From the NCBI GenBank assembly GCA_965249005.1, contig CBDFLD010000019.1:1-64000 (forward strand): DNA of 64,000 nucleotides, given 5' to 3'. Below the pieces are notes generated by a model, which was given only the letters and a program-made list of their open reading frames with translations, was not told the DNA's origin and ran no database searches. The position numbers and the translations under genes are program-made. The stretch is from CBDFLD01 sp965249005 (GTDB lineage Bacteria; Acidobacteriota; UBA6911). Positions 34,234 through 44,110 of this stretch are shown here, one piece after another; the first letter of the stretch is position 1, and every line of letters begins with the position of its first letter.

Positions 34234-35253
34234 TCAGTGGAGCTCTAGAATATCCTGGTCCTCGAGGCAGTGCGAACGTTCCACCATCTGGCCATCGTGT
34301 TTCACCGACCCTTCGGAGCTTCGAGAGCTCCACACCTTCGCGAAGCGGAAGGTATGGGCCAGACCGCGGTGAACCGCTGCGGCAGCGTCCAAAACCGTGC
34401 TCCCTCTCTTGAGCACGAAAGGCGCGGTGCTCAGCTCTACCTTTTTTCCTGGCACCTTGGTATACACACGGATCACGTCCAGTTCTCGGAAGACTCTTTC
34501 CCGCAGCAACTCGAGTCCCGCGCCCGTTTTGGCCGAAGCTGCGAGTATCTCGAAACGGGACCCAAAGAACTCGTTCAGGATCCGGAGATTGTCTGAGGCA
34601 GCAGCAGCGTCCTGCTTGTTGGCCACCAGAATCGTGTGGCGGACTGTACCCTGCACGCCTCCGCCATCATCATCGCCATTAGGGATCTTCTTCCCCACCA
34701 GCCGGATTCTGGACCCTTCCAATGTCTGGAGCACGCTTTCGACCTGATCGAGTAGCTCGTCGCTTCCAAGATCGACCACCAGCAGGGTTAAATCCGCCAG
34801 TCGCACGAGATTCCCCATCCAGGGCTTGTAGTATTCGGGGGTCAGCGGCGGGATATCGACAAGCTGAACCTGGATGTCCTCATACGGCATCATCCCCGGC
34901 AGTGGAAGTTGGGTCGTGTACGGGTACTCCCCGATTTCCGGCATTGCATGAGTCAGGCTGGCAAGGAGAGAAGATTTTCCGACGCTTGCCGCCCCCACCA
35001 AAACCACCTGGCCGGCTCCGGTCCGCTCAACCGAATACAGTAGCGAGACGCTAGAGGTGCCATGCTTCTTGGTTCCCTCTTTTTGAAGCTTGGCCATCTT
35101 CTGCTTCAGAGTCGCCCGCATCTTCTCCGTTCCCTTGTGCTTGGGAATTATGGCCATCATTTCAGCCAGAGCATCGATCTTCTCCTGGTGGGTTGTGGCG
35201 TCTTTGAAACGCTGCTCCGCTGCATGGTATTGCGGCGTCAGATTGGCGGGCAT
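34234..35253 (-). CDS. DRG/Obg-family GTPase with C-terminal TGS domain
   Basis: The 339-residue protein has a basic helical N terminus (residues 1-66), a G domain, and a TGS domain (about 260-339, VIRVYTKVPGKK to DQDILELH). GTPase motifs are GAASVGKSSLL (G1), DIPPLTPEYY (G3, in place of DxxG) and VANKQD (G4). The TGS domain and the HxDxxxxFxxAKVW-like region match the DRG branch of the Obg family. These proteins associate with ribosomes or tRNA-linked factors. The missing Gly in G3 is worth noting; related bacterial DRG-like proteins may share it. Confidence 0.85.
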   Translation of the reverse strand: MPANLTPQYHAAEQRFKDATTHQEKIDALAEMMAIIPKHKGTEKMRATLKQKMAKLQKEGTKKHGTSSVSLLYSVERTGAGQVVLVGAASVGKSSLLASLTHAMPEIGEYPYTTQLPLPGMMPYEDIQVQLVDIPPLTPEYYKPWMGNLVRLADLTLLVVDLGSDELLDQVESVLQTLEGSRIRLVGKKIPNGDDDGGGVQGTVRHTILVANKQDAAAASDNLRILNEFFGSRFEILAASAKTGAGLELLRERVFRELDVIRVYTKVPGKKVELSTAPFVLKRGSTVLDAAAAVHRGLAHTFRFAKVWSSRSSEGSVKHDGQMVERSHCLEDQDILELH

Positions 35254-35287
35254 GGGGGTATTCTAGCACCGGATCTGTGCCCCGGTG

Positions 35288-35319
35288 CGCTTTCTGCTTT
35301 CCGCTATCCGCTTTCCGTA
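35288..35319. repeat. Short dispersed repeat, CGCTTTCCGCTATCCGCT type
   Basis: The stretch reads as repeats of the 9-mer-like unit CTTTCCGCT/CTATCCGCT. Related pieces occur at 13265-13281, 42814-42829, 45509-45532, 50019-50083 (both orientations) and 58244-58271. All lie between genes. Confidence 0.5.
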
Positions 35320-35387
35320 GGCAAATGCGATTGGCTTTACGAAAAAGGGACCGGTAGAATGGGCGTTTTCGACTCAAAAGGACGCCT

Positions 35388-37220
35388 ATGACGTATCAGC
35401 CTATCGAGAACTACGGCATTATCGGGGACATGCACACGATCGCGCTCGTCGGTGTGAATGGATCGATCGACTGGCTGTGTCTTCCCCACTTCGATTCCCC
35501 CAGTGTGTTCGGGGCGATCCTGGACGACAAAAAGGGCGGCTGTTTCAAGATTGCGCCGTTGTCGGACGGCATCACCTACAAGCAGTTCTACTGGCCCGAA
35601 ACGAACGTACTGATCACTCGATTCCTTTCCGCAGACGGCGTCGCCGAAATCACGGACTACATGCCGATCCACCAAGCGGGGAAAACGGACGACCAGAGAT
35701 TGGTGCGGCGGGTCACGGCCGTTCGAGGGTCGATGAAACTGCGGATGGAATGCAGGCCGGCCTTCAACTACGCTCGCGACAAACACACGACCCAGGTAAC
35801 GCCGGAGGGTGCCACGTTTTACTCGTCTGGAATCAGTCTCGGTCTCGCGACTCCAGTGCCGGTTGCCGTCGATGGCGACACTGCCGTCTCGGAGTTCACC
35901 ATTCACGAGGGGCAGGCGGCCCGGTTCGTCATGCGCCAGGTCCCCGAAGGCGGGAGCTATGGCGCATCCATTTCCGATGAAGAGGCCGTGGAGCTGTTCA
36001 AGAGGACGGTCGAGTATTGGCGTAACTGGGTCGCCAAGTGTACCTACACGGGCCGCTGGCGTGAGATGGTCCATCGATCCGCGCTGGCACTCAAGCTCCT
36101 GACCTTCGAGCCGACCGGGGCCATCGTGGCAGCCCCCACCTGCAGCCTGCCGGAGGGCATCGGCGGGGAGCGAAACTGGGACTACCGCTACACATGGATC
36201 CGGGACGCGGCCTTCACTCTCTACGGGCTGCTTCGCATCGGCTTTACCCAGGAGGCCGCTCAGTTCATGAAATGGATCGAGGCCCGCTGCCACGAGCTCA
36301 ATCCCGATGGATCGTTGCAGATCATGTACGGATTGGACGGCCGGCACAACCTTACGGAAGAGTCGCTGGATCATCTGGACGGCTACAAGGGGTCCCGGCC
36401 CGTGCGGGTGGGTAACGGCGCCTTTGATCAAGTCCAACTCGACATTTACGGAGAGCTGATGGACTCTGTCTATCTGTACAACAAGTACGGCAGTCCCATC
36501 TCCTACGATCTCTGGAAACACCTGAGAACACTCGCCAACTGGGTGTGCGCCCATTGGCAAAAAAAGGATGAAGGAGTCTGGGAGGTCCGAGGGGGACAGC
36601 AGCACTTCGTATACTCCAAGCTCATGTGCTGGGTCGCAATCGACCGAGCCTTACGACTGGCCGACAAGCGCTCTTTCCCTGCCGACCGTGAGCAATGGAC
36701 CAAGACTCGCGATCAAATATATGAAGAGATCATGGAGCGCGGATGGAACGATGAAATCCAATCCTTTGTGCAACACTACGACAGCTCCTCCCTCGACGCC
36801 GCCAATCTCATGATGCCTCTTGTTTTCTTTTTGTCTCCCACGGATCCGCGCATGCTCAAGACGCTGGACGCGACGGACCGTTCCCCTCAGCAAGGCGGAC
36901 TGGTCTCAAACAGTCTGGTGTATCGATACAACGTCGAGCATACCCAGGACGGCCTCAAGGGGGAGGAAGGGACGTTCAACATTTGCACGTTTTGGCTGGT
37001 AGAGGCTTTGACCCGAGCCGGCCGCGTGGACCGAAGCAGGCTGGATCAAGCCAGGCTGATGTTTGAGAGAATGCTGGGATACGCCAACCATCTAGGACTC
37101 TACGCAGAAGAAACCGGTCCCACCGGAGAAGCGCTAGGCAACTTTCCCCAGGCCTTTACGCACCTTGCTTTGATCAGTGCCGCCTACAACTTGGATCGTG
37201 CGCTCGGCAGCCGCGGATGA
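35388..37220 (+). CDS. Glycoside hydrolase family 15 (glucoamylase/trehalase-like)
   Basis: The 610-residue protein has the GH15 start MTYQPIENYGIIGDMHTIAL and GSIDWLCLPHFDSPSVFGAI, then the (alpha/alpha)6 barrel with GGERNWDYRYTWIRDAAFTL, which contains the catalytic-acid region, and GEEGTFNICTFWLVEALTRA, which contains the general-base Glu. No signal peptide is seen, so it probably hydrolyses cytosolic alpha-glucans, maltodextrin or trehalose. The stop overlaps the start of the YkvI-like gene (ATGA, 37217-37220), showing translational coupling to a membrane protein. The length is normal for the family. Confidence 0.93.
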   Translation: MTYQPIENYGIIGDMHTIALVGVNGSIDWLCLPHFDSPSVFGAILDDKKGGCFKIAPLSDGITYKQFYWPETNVLITRFLSADGVAEITDYMPIHQAGKTDDQRLVRRVTAVRGSMKLRMECRPAFNYARDKHTTQVTPEGATFYSSGISLGLATPVPVAVDGDTAVSEFTIHEGQAARFVMRQVPEGGSYGASISDEEAVELFKRTVEYWRNWVAKCTYTGRWREMVHRSALALKLLTFEPTGAIVAAPTCSLPEGIGGERNWDYRYTWIRDAAFTLYGLLRIGFTQEAAQFMKWIEARCHELNPDGSLQIMYGLDGRHNLTEESLDHLDGYKGSRPVRVGNGAFDQVQLDIYGELMDSVYLYNKYGSPISYDLWKHLRTLANWVCAHWQKKDEGVWEVRGGQQHFVYSKLMCWVAIDRALRLADKRSFPADREQWTKTRDQIYEEIMERGWNDEIQSFVQHYDSSSLDAANLMMPLVFFLSPTDPRMLKTLDATDRSPQQGGLVSNSLVYRYNVEHTQDGLKGEEGTFNICTFWLVEALTRAGRVDRSRLDQARLMFERMLGYANHLGLYAEETGPTGEALGNFPQAFTHLALISAAYNLDRALGSRG

Positions 37221-38335
37221 GCCCGCCCGCGGAGGCCCCGTTGCTGAGTGCCCGCAAGATCAAGAAGTACTTGTTGCCTGGACTTCTGTTTCAGTCGATT
37301 GTCATCGGAGGCGGTTACGGAACGGGACGGGAGCTGGCAGAGTTCTTCCTGACGCTTGGTCCCGCGGCGGGTTTGCTCGCCATGGCTCTGGTTTCCACCA
37401 TCATCTGGAGCACCGTCTGCGCCGCAAGCTTCGAATTCGCCCGCTTTTTTTCCGACTTCAACTATCGCAGCTTCTTCCGCCGGCTTTTAGGCCGGTATTG
37501 GTTTCTATTCGAGATTTGCTATCTGCTCACACTCCTGCTCGTCCTCGCCGTCATCGCGGCCGCAGCCGGAAGCCTCCTCAACGAGACCTTCGCCATCCGG
37601 TATGAGGTCGGAGTGGTTGGAATGATGCTGGCAGTCGGCTTTCTGGTGCTCGGCGGCAGCGAGCTCATCGAACGCTTCCTGACCGGCTGGTCTGTTCTGT
37701 TGTACTCCGTTTACCTGGTTCTTTTCGTTTGGAGCTTTGCAAGGTTTGGCTCGGATATCCTATCGAGCCTTACAGAGCATCCAATCGGCACGGGCTGGGT
37801 CCTTGGCGGTATCCGTTACGCCGCGTACAACGTCGCGGGCGTGCCGGCGATCCTTTTCAGCATCCGGCACCATGAGAGCCGGCGCGAGTCGATCGGCGCG
37901 GGTCTCCTTGCGGGGCCGGTCGCCATTTTCCCAGGGGTGCTTTTCTATCTCGCCATGGTGGGGCACTATCCACAAATCCTGGAACGTCCGGTTCCTGCCA
38001 ATTACCTGCTAGAACTTCTGGGCTCGCGCGCTTTCCAGATCATTTTCCAAATCGTTCTGTTCGGAACCTTGATCGAAACAGGGGCGGGGATGATTCACGC
38101 CATGAACGAACGGATCGCATCTGTTTATAAGGAACGTGGACGATTCATGCCGGTGCTCCTGCGGCCCAGCGTTGCCATCGGACTGTTGATTCTCGGATCC
38201 CTCCTGGCGCGTGTGGGAATCGTCGATCTCATCGCCAAAGGCTACGGAACTCTGACCTGGGCTTTCCTGCTCATCTTCGTCATACCCATCTTGACTCTCG
38301 GGATCTGGAAGCTGAGAGCCGCCACCCGAGCGTGA
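37217..38335 (+). CDS. YkvI-like membrane protein (APC-fold transporter relative)
   Basis: The 372-residue protein has about ten hydrophobic helices. The first contains LLPGLLFQSIVIGGGYGTGR, a glycine-rich break similar to the discontinuous helix of LeuT/APC-fold transporters, and matches the uncharacterised YkvI family. It sits in the inner membrane. The substrate is unknown; coupling to GH15 through a four-base overlap hints at a sugar-related or osmolyte role, but this is weak evidence. Start ATG 37217 is fixed by the overlap. Confidence 0.75.
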   Translation: MSPPAEAPLLSARKIKKYLLPGLLFQSIVIGGGYGTGRELAEFFLTLGPAAGLLAMALVSTIIWSTVCAASFEFARFFSDFNYRSFFRRLLGRYWFLFEICYLLTLLLVLAVIAAAAGSLLNETFAIRYEVGVVGMMLAVGFLVLGGSELIERFLTGWSVLLYSVYLVLFVWSFARFGSDILSSLTEHPIGTGWVLGGIRYAAYNVAGVPAILFSIRHHESRRESIGAGLLAGPVAIFPGVLFYLAMVGHYPQILERPVPANYLLELLGSRAFQIIFQIVLFGTLIETGAGMIHAMNERIASVYKERGRFMPVLLRPSVAIGLLILGSLLARVGIVDLIAKGYGTLTWAFLLIFVIPILTLGIWKLRAATRA

Positions 38336-38433
38336 GCTCGCATTCCCCCGTGGATGGTGTTGGTTGTGGGCGGCACATATCCATTTGGCATCGGGCTTGA
38401 TGTCCGGTCACGTTCCTGGTTATAACTCACCAC

Positions 38434-39267
38434 ATGAAAACACGAGTGATCCTGATCTTGCTCCTCGGACCATTTTGGATTCTCCTGCTGATGGCTCGCC
38501 CCGGCAGTCTTCAAGAAGCCAAGACATCCTTTCGCTGGCCTGAAGGCAAGAACGCCGCCATCAGCCTGTCCTTCGACGATGCGCGCAAGAGCCAGACAGA
38601 GGTGGGCACTGCGCTCTTCGAGCGCCTGGGGGTCCGGGTTACGTTCTACATAAACCCGCCCCGGATCGAGGACAATGTCCCGGCCTGGAAAAAGCTCGCC
38701 GCAAACGGGCACGAAATCGGAAACCACACCTCCACCCATCCCTGCTCCGGAAACTTTTCCTGGGCCCGCGAGAAAGCACTCGAGGACTACAGTCTGGAGC
38801 GCATCCGGGAGGACATGGTCACTGCCGACGAGGCCATCCAGCAGCTTTTGCAGGTCACCCCTGCTTCCTTCGCGTATCCCTGCGGGGAGACATTCGTCGG
38901 CAGGGGCCGGGACGTGCGCAGCTACGTCCCCCTGGTTGCCGAGCGGTTTACCACCGGACGAGGCTTCAGGCACACGACCCCCAACGACCCGGCCTTTTGC
39001 GACTTCGCCCATCTCTCCGGGATCTCATCCGACAACCGCAGCTTCGAGGATCTCAAGCCCCTGGTGGATCGGACCATCGAACAAGGCCTGTGGCTTGTCC
39101 TGGGCGGACACGAAATCGGCAACGCGCACAATTCGCATACAACACGTGTAGCCACGCTGGAAGCACTGGTAAGCTATGTCAAGGATAGCCGCAAAGGCGT
39201 CTGGCTCGACACGGTGGGTGTGATAGCGGATTACGTCATTCGTCAGCGCAAGGGCGGCGATCGGTGA
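38434..39267 (+). CDS. Exported polysaccharide deacetylase (NodB domain)
   Basis: The 277-residue protein has an N-terminal signal anchor (residues 4-21). NodB motifs follow in order: SLSFDDARKSQ (motif 1, Asp-Asp), GHEIGNHTSTHPCS (motif 2, zinc-binding His residues) and TPASFAYPCGETF (motif 3). This is carbohydrate esterase family 4, which removes acetyl groups from chitin, peptidoglycan or other glycans outside the membrane. The C-terminal half (LVLGGHEIGN) carries the last conserved His. It follows the GH15-YkvI pair by 98 bases and may be in the same transcription unit. Confidence 0.88.
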   Translation: MKTRVILILLLGPFWILLLMARPGSLQEAKTSFRWPEGKNAAISLSFDDARKSQTEVGTALFERLGVRVTFYINPPRIEDNVPAWKKLAANGHEIGNHTSTHPCSGNFSWAREKALEDYSLERIREDMVTADEAIQQLLQVTPASFAYPCGETFVGRGRDVRSYVPLVAERFTTGRGFRHTTPNDPAFCDFAHLSGISSDNRSFEDLKPLVDRTIEQGLWLVLGGHEIGNAHNSHTTRVATLEALVSYVKDSRKGVWLDTVGVIADYVIRQRKGGDR

Positions 39268-39343
39268 AACTCTTTGGCTACGGGAGATAGGTCATCGAGT
39301 GCGTCGTCCGCGTTCCAACCTGTCCCCCAGTTACCTATGGGTT

Positions 39344-40018
39344 TCAATCGTGGCCAGTGCGGGCAGCCTCGAGCAGGCGTCGCGCCCGTTCGGGATTGTA
39401 TACGCCGCATGGGCAGAAGCGCGCGAGCGTGGTCACGGCCTGGTCCGTGGTACGTCTTCCTTCCCGAACCATCTCGATCATCTTCTTCGCCAGGTTGGCT
39501 GACACCATCCCGTGGCCGCACATGGTCGATAGCTCCAGCACCTGACGATCGGGCAAACGGTCGTGGGGGTCCATGAAGCCAAGAGAGTACTCTACGCTGT
39601 GGCGGCCCCTGTCACACTGGCTTGCAACTTGCTTCGCGCCATCGACTGAAGTGCTGACGTTGACCGACAGCCCGAGGTCGGCCTCGATCACGTCTTGTAG
39701 ACATGCAACCGCTCTCTCCATCGAATCGAAGACGGCCGCGGCGGTGCCTGGCTCCGTGACTCCCTCGATCACCCGTTCGAAGTCCGCGGCGGTATCTCTT
39801 TTCCAATGAACAGTCGGATGGAGCCCGTTTGACGGACGGTACGCACTCCCAGCCGAGCCACCGACGTTGACGGGGCGATGCCTCAGGCAGATGCGCAAGA
39901 AGTGCTTCATTTTTTTCACTGCCCCGGCATCGTTTTTTCCCTTGCAGACCGTGGCGAAGACAACGTAGTCGTCATGGAAGCTGCTTGCGTTTCCATAGCG
40001 ATGCAGAGTGTTGGTCAT
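39344..40018 (-). CDS. Conserved hypothetical protein, partner of a ferredoxin-like protein
   Basis: The 224-residue cytosolic protein is not one I can name. Its first codon follows the stop of the ferredoxin-like gene without a gap (stop 40021-40019, ATG 40018-40016), so they are coupled. The conserved-looking parts are FVFATVCKG-like YVVFATVCKGKNDAGAV, a segment with VTEPGTAAAVFDSMERAVAC, and the C-terminal LSTMCGHGMVSANLAKKMIE and TTLARFCPCGVYNPERARRL. The cysteines in MCGHG and FCPCG may bind metal or an Fe-S cluster together with the ferredoxin partner. Confidence 0.7.
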   Translation of the reverse strand: MTNTLHRYGNASSFHDDYVVFATVCKGKNDAGAVKKMKHFLRICLRHRPVNVGGSAGSAYRPSNGLHPTVHWKRDTAADFERVIEGVTEPGTAAAVFDSMERAVACLQDVIEADLGLSVNVSTSVDGAKQVASQCDRGRHSVEYSLGFMDPHDRLPDRQVLELSTMCGHGMVSANLAKKMIEMVREGRRTTDQAVTTLARFCPCGVYNPERARRLLEAARTGHD

Positions 40019-40840
40019 TTAGCTTTCAGCTTGCGAGGGTTGTTCATTGGCTATTCGTCCGAGGCCCATGTTTGTCTTTGCGCGATCCAACTCGAATCCC
40101 ATCGCTTCGAGTCGGGGGCCCAGTTGGGGATCTTCTCCTGATTCGTCGCAGCGGGTCGAGACGCCGACCGCGACGACCGTGTCGATCTGCTTCGAGACGG
40201 TCTCGACTGTCTGGAGCACTTCTTCGACTCTTTCGATGGGCGTTTTGATCTCTACGATGGCGGACAGGATTTTCTCTTGGAGCAGGTCTTCTTTGAGGTT
40301 TCCCTCTTCGTCGATCATGAGCTGCGTGATTGGGTTCTTCGGTTCGAACACTATGCCCAGTCGTGACAGAGCCCGGGTCATCTCCTGGATGTGGCAAAAC
40401 CGGACACCGACACCCGGCCGGCCGAACTCGATGCAGTACCCTACCTCTCCCACACCGATTCGATGCGCTACATCGTTGGTTTTGACTTCTTCGGTCCCGC
40501 GGCCGCTGATTCCGGTGCTCTCATGCTCGACCAACGGATCGCTGAAGACACGGCGGGCGATCCGGGGCCATGATAGCTCGTCCATCACGAACGCCGCCGT
40601 TGGACAAACGTCGGGTTCCGGTTCGAACCTGAAGCGCAGCGCCTTCGCCATTCCCCTCACGGCGCGGACGAAGGTCGGATTCAGATGCTCCCGGCTCATT
40701 CTAAAGCAAGAACCGCATTCGACGCATTCGTCGGAATCGATGGTTGCACGGTTTATGCGTGTATCAATCGAGATCGCCTGCATGGGACAAACCGCAACAC
40801 AGTTGCCGCAGGCAACGCATTTCTGATGATCAATTTTCAT
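40019..40840 (-). CDS. Ferredoxin-like 4Fe-4S protein with split second cluster motif
   Basis: The 273-residue protein starts with MKIDHQKCVACGNCVAVCPM, a complete C-x2-C-x2-C-x3-C-P [4Fe-4S] motif. The second motif begins normally (CVECGSC), but the fourth Cys is found 40 residues later in PEPDVCPTAAF, so a helical insertion (SREHLNPTFVRAVRGMAKAL) splits it. The C-terminal 170 residues have no family I can name (VGYCIEFGRPGVGVRFCHIQ, RVEEVLQTVETVSKQIDTVV). It is cytosolic and probably transfers electrons. It is directly followed by the partner at 39344. Confidence 0.8.
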   Translation of the reverse strand: MKIDHQKCVACGNCVAVCPMQAISIDTRINRATIDSDECVECGSCFRMSREHLNPTFVRAVRGMAKALRFRFEPEPDVCPTAAFVMDELSWPRIARRVFSDPLVEHESTGISGRGTEEVKTNDVAHRIGVGEVGYCIEFGRPGVGVRFCHIQEMTRALSRLGIVFEPKNPITQLMIDEEGNLKEDLLQEKILSAIVEIKTPIERVEEVLQTVETVSKQIDTVVAVGVSTRCDESGEDPQLGPRLEAMGFELDRAKTNMGLGRIANEQPSQAES

Positions 40841-40980
40841 GCTGAGTGCACCCTTTTTCCGGCTTCCAGTCTAGCATAGGCCAAACTCAACCCGGTGCTC
40901 CGACCTGCCCTTTGACAACCCATCACGCATCTGCGATAAAAGAAGACCGATCCGCGAGCAGTCACGACGAAAGAAAGCAC

Positions 40981-42807
40981 ATGCGAATTCACAAACTGAT
41001 CCACTCCATCCTTTTTTGCTTGCTGTTACCTGCATGTCTTTTAGCGTTGCAAGGAGTGACGGTGCCGGCCGTCACTGCAGACCGAGTGATTTGCTTCGCC
41101 CTCTATACCGTTCATGACAACGTTCTGAAGCTCACCGCTCAACTCTATCCACTCCCAGCAGGGGCGACCCACACGGTGCGGCTCGAAATCCAAGAGGGCG
41201 ACCGATGGAGGGAAATTGCCCGCACGCAAGTCATCGAGTCGGGGTGGACAGCTCCGTTCCGTGTGCAGGGCTGGGACTCCACCCGGCGGGTCCGGTATCG
41301 CGTGGCTCACGGCGACACGGCCTTCTACACGGGAACCATCCGAAAGGATCCGATCGACGAGGAAACGATTGTGGTGGCCGCTTTCACGGGCAACTCTATC
41401 CTTGCCAGACACGGCGGTGACATTGCGAAAACCGACATCATCGACAACCTCCGCCGCCTCGATCCGGACCTGCTCTTTTTCTCCGGCGATCAGGTGTACA
41501 ACCATACGCAGCATTACGCCCACTGGCTGAAATTCGGCCGCGATTTCGGCGATATCATCCGCGACCATCCCACGATTTGTATTCCTGATGACCACGATGT
41601 CGGTCACGGCAACCTCTGGGGCGCCGGAGGAAAGAAGTCCCATGCAACCGACGGGACCGACGGGGGCTACATGATGCCTGTCGAATACGTGAAGCAAGTC
41701 GAACGCGCCCAGACGAGTCACCTTCCCGACCCCTACGACCCGACTCCGATCGACCGGGGGATTGGTGTCTACTACACGAATTTGACCTGGGGGCGAATCG
41801 GCTTTGCCATCGTGGAAGACCGCAAGTGGAAATCGGGCCCGGCCGGGCTTGTTCCGCCGACGGGACCACGGCCGGACCACGTCACGACCCCCGAGTACGA
41901 CCCAAGGGACCTCGATGTCGAAGGAGCCATGCTGCTCGGAAAACGGCAATTGAACTTCCTGAGGAAATGGGCCGCCGATTGGACGGGCGTCGACATGAAA
42001 GCGGTTCTTTCGCAGACCGTATTCTGTGGCGGTGCTCACCTGCATGGAAAACGAACCAATCGGGTTTACGCCGATCTCGACTCCAACGGTTGGCCGCAGT
42101 CGGGGCGAAACCGGGCCCTGAAGGAGATTCGCAAGGCCTTTGCGATCATGATCGCGGGCGATCAGCACCTCGGCTCCATCATCCATCACGGCATCGACGA
42201 TTGGAACGATGCGGGTTATTCGTTCTGTGTTCCGTCCATTGCCAATCTCTATTTGCGCTGGTGGAAGCCGCTACAGCCTGGAGCTGCCCGCCTTCCCGGG
42301 ATGCCCGATTACACCGGTCGATTCGAGGATGGTCTCGGCAACAAGATCACGGTCTGGGCCATGGCCAACCCCTCTCCGGAGGAAAACGAGGACAAGCTGA
42401 CGACTCGCGCGGCTGGTTTCGGCGTGGTTCGTTTTCACCGGGGGAGCCGGACGATCACCATGGAGTGCTGGCCCCGCCAGAAAGACATCACAGATCCTGC
42501 GACCCAGCAATATCGGGGCTGGCCGAAGACCATCGATCAGCAAGACAACTATGGACGGCAAGCTGCTGCCTATCTGCCTACGCTCCATATCTCGGGGCGG
42601 ATGGATCCTGTCGTTCAAGTCATTGACGAAAGCAGTAGGGAGATTGTCTATACACTCCGTATCCAGGGAAACACTTTTCGCCCCAGAGTCTTCAAAGAAG
42701 GTTCATACGCGGTAGTGATCGGAGAGGGGGAACGTAGGAAGACCCTGCCGGGCATTCAGAGCGTGGGGGAAGACAGTAACCGTAAGCTGGAAGTCTCTCT
42801 TCGTTAA
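40981..42807 (+). CDS. PhoD-like metallophosphatase/phosphodiesterase
   Basis: From ATG 40981 the protein has 608 residues and a signal peptide (about 5-25). After an immunoglobulin-like N-terminal region come metallophosphatase motifs: LLFFSGDQVYNHTQ, ICIPDDHDVGHGNLWG, IMIAGDQHLGSIIHHGIDDW. This fits the PhoD branch of alkaline phosphatases and phospholipases D, which use a binuclear metal site. It is exported, perhaps by Sec since no twin-arginine motif is seen. The residues between motifs, including PRPDHVTTPEYDPRDLDVEG, are normal in homologues from sugar-degrading soil bacteria. The frame is open to 40846, but the signal peptide fixes the start. Confidence 0.85.
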   Translation: MRIHKLIHSILFCLLLPACLLALQGVTVPAVTADRVICFALYTVHDNVLKLTAQLYPLPAGATHTVRLEIQEGDRWREIARTQVIESGWTAPFRVQGWDSTRRVRYRVAHGDTAFYTGTIRKDPIDEETIVVAAFTGNSILARHGGDIAKTDIIDNLRRLDPDLLFFSGDQVYNHTQHYAHWLKFGRDFGDIIRDHPTICIPDDHDVGHGNLWGAGGKKSHATDGTDGGYMMPVEYVKQVERAQTSHLPDPYDPTPIDRGIGVYYTNLTWGRIGFAIVEDRKWKSGPAGLVPPTGPRPDHVTTPEYDPRDLDVEGAMLLGKRQLNFLRKWAADWTGVDMKAVLSQTVFCGGAHLHGKRTNRVYADLDSNGWPQSGRNRALKEIRKAFAIMIAGDQHLGSIIHHGIDDWNDAGYSFCVPSIANLYLRWWKPLQPGAARLPGMPDYTGRFEDGLGNKITVWAMANPSPEENEDKLTTRAAGFGVVRFHRGSRTITMECWPRQKDITDPATQQYRGWPKTIDQQDNYGRQAAAYLPTLHISGRMDPVVQVIDESSREIVYTLRIQGNTFRPRVFKEGSYAVVIGEGERRKTLPGIQSVGEDSNRKLEVSLR

Positions 42808-42844
42808 TCGCGCATACCGCTTTCCGCCCATCTTGTCGCCCTGT

Positions 42845-43897
42845 TCACACGGTCTCGAAGAGCTTTGCCCAATCCTCTAGTGCGTCTTCCTGACCGGGAA
42901 TAACCTGAATAGAAAACTGTCGATAACCGGCAGTTTTCATCTCCTGGATTCGTTCCCGCAATTCCTCAGGACGCCCCGTGAAGCTGAAGTCGCGGATCAG
43001 TTCGTTGTACATGAAGCGCCGCTCATCAGGACGCACGAACATCAGATGACCTCGATGCAGCGTCAGATAACGGGCATCCTCGGGCTGGTAGGAGTTGTAC
43101 AGAGCGCGATACTGCTCGATGAAAGACGCCAGCTTGGGAGGAAGACCTGCAACAACCGGGGACTCCATGAAATGATGGTACACCGTCCCGGCCACCGGCC
43201 CCGCTTGCTCCAGCACCCTGGGGCTGTCGTAGGATTCCCCCTCCCGTAAGATACATCCCACCGTGAAGATCGATGCGTAGCACGTCGCAGGATCCCGGCC
43301 TGCGGTCTTCCAGGCGTTCAGAGCGCCAGCAACATCCGCGACAACCTGAGGAAATATCACACCAAAGTTGATCCAACCGTCGCCAATCTGAGCCGCCAGG
43401 GTGCGTGACTTGGGACCGAAGGCGGAAATGTGAAGCGGAATCGGGTCCTTGGTGTTTATCAATCCAGCTTCAGGATTGATAAAACGGATCTTGCGTGGCA
43501 CACCCTCAAACCCCCATTCGACCGTTTGCTCGGCGAGAAGCTGTCGAAGGACCCGGACGTACTCCTGCAGATGGCTCAGCGGGAGGGGTCGCAAACCCAT
43601 GGTTCGTCTGCCCGTGAAACCGGTCCCGAGGCCACAGACGATGCGTCCCGGGGCCAGTTGGTTCAACGAAGCAAGTGCATTCGCTGCGACCGGCGCAATG
43701 CGATTCGACGGTATCAACACTCCCGTACCGAGACGAATGCGCGATGTCTGGACCGCAGCTGCGCCCATGACCACGAAGACATCGGCGCAAAGTAGCTGGG
43801 TGTCATAGAACCAGGCGTACGAAAAACCGAGCTCTTCCGCTCGCTTCACCAGTTTCCATGAGTCCGCTGCAGGGGGAATCGCTATGCCAAAATCCAT
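42845..43897 (-). CDS. LLM-class flavin-dependent oxidoreductase
   Basis: The 350-residue protein has the luciferase-like TIM-barrel pattern: MDFGIAIPP, KLVKRAEELGFSYAWFYDTQ, TSRIRLGTGVLIPSNRIAPV, ASLNQLAPGRIVCGLGTGFT and PLHISAFGPKSRTLAAQIGD. It resembles the F420-dependent (Mer-like) branch. It would use FMN or F420 as cofactor in the cytosol; no F420 biosynthesis gene is present here. Substrate unknown. The gene stands alone, divergent from the GH88-like gene. Confidence 0.85.
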   Translation of the reverse strand: MDFGIAIPPAADSWKLVKRAEELGFSYAWFYDTQLLCADVFVVMGAAAVQTSRIRLGTGVLIPSNRIAPVAANALASLNQLAPGRIVCGLGTGFTGRRTMGLRPLPLSHLQEYVRVLRQLLAEQTVEWGFEGVPRKIRFINPEAGLINTKDPIPLHISAFGPKSRTLAAQIGDGWINFGVIFPQVVADVAGALNAWKTAGRDPATCYASIFTVGCILREGESYDSPRVLEQAGPVAGTVYHHFMESPVVAGLPPKLASFIEQYRALYNSYQPEDARYLTLHRGHLMFVRPDERRFMYNELIRDFSFTGRPEELRERIQEMKTAGYRQFSIQVIPGQEDALEDWAKLFETV

Positions 43898-44110
43898 GTA
43901 ATGCTCCTATCGCTGGGTCCTTGGGACCCGGCGGGCTATCAGCTTCTGTCTTACCACGACGATCGTCTACTGGTCCATACCGTACTGGTGGAGTCGATCC
44001 ATTCATTCTGCCGCTCCTTGTGCCGCCCACTCCGTGGGCGGCCTACTATTTACGCTTTGAACGACTTAGTATAATCTCGATCCCCATACTGCTGACAAGT
44101 AGGCATTGAA

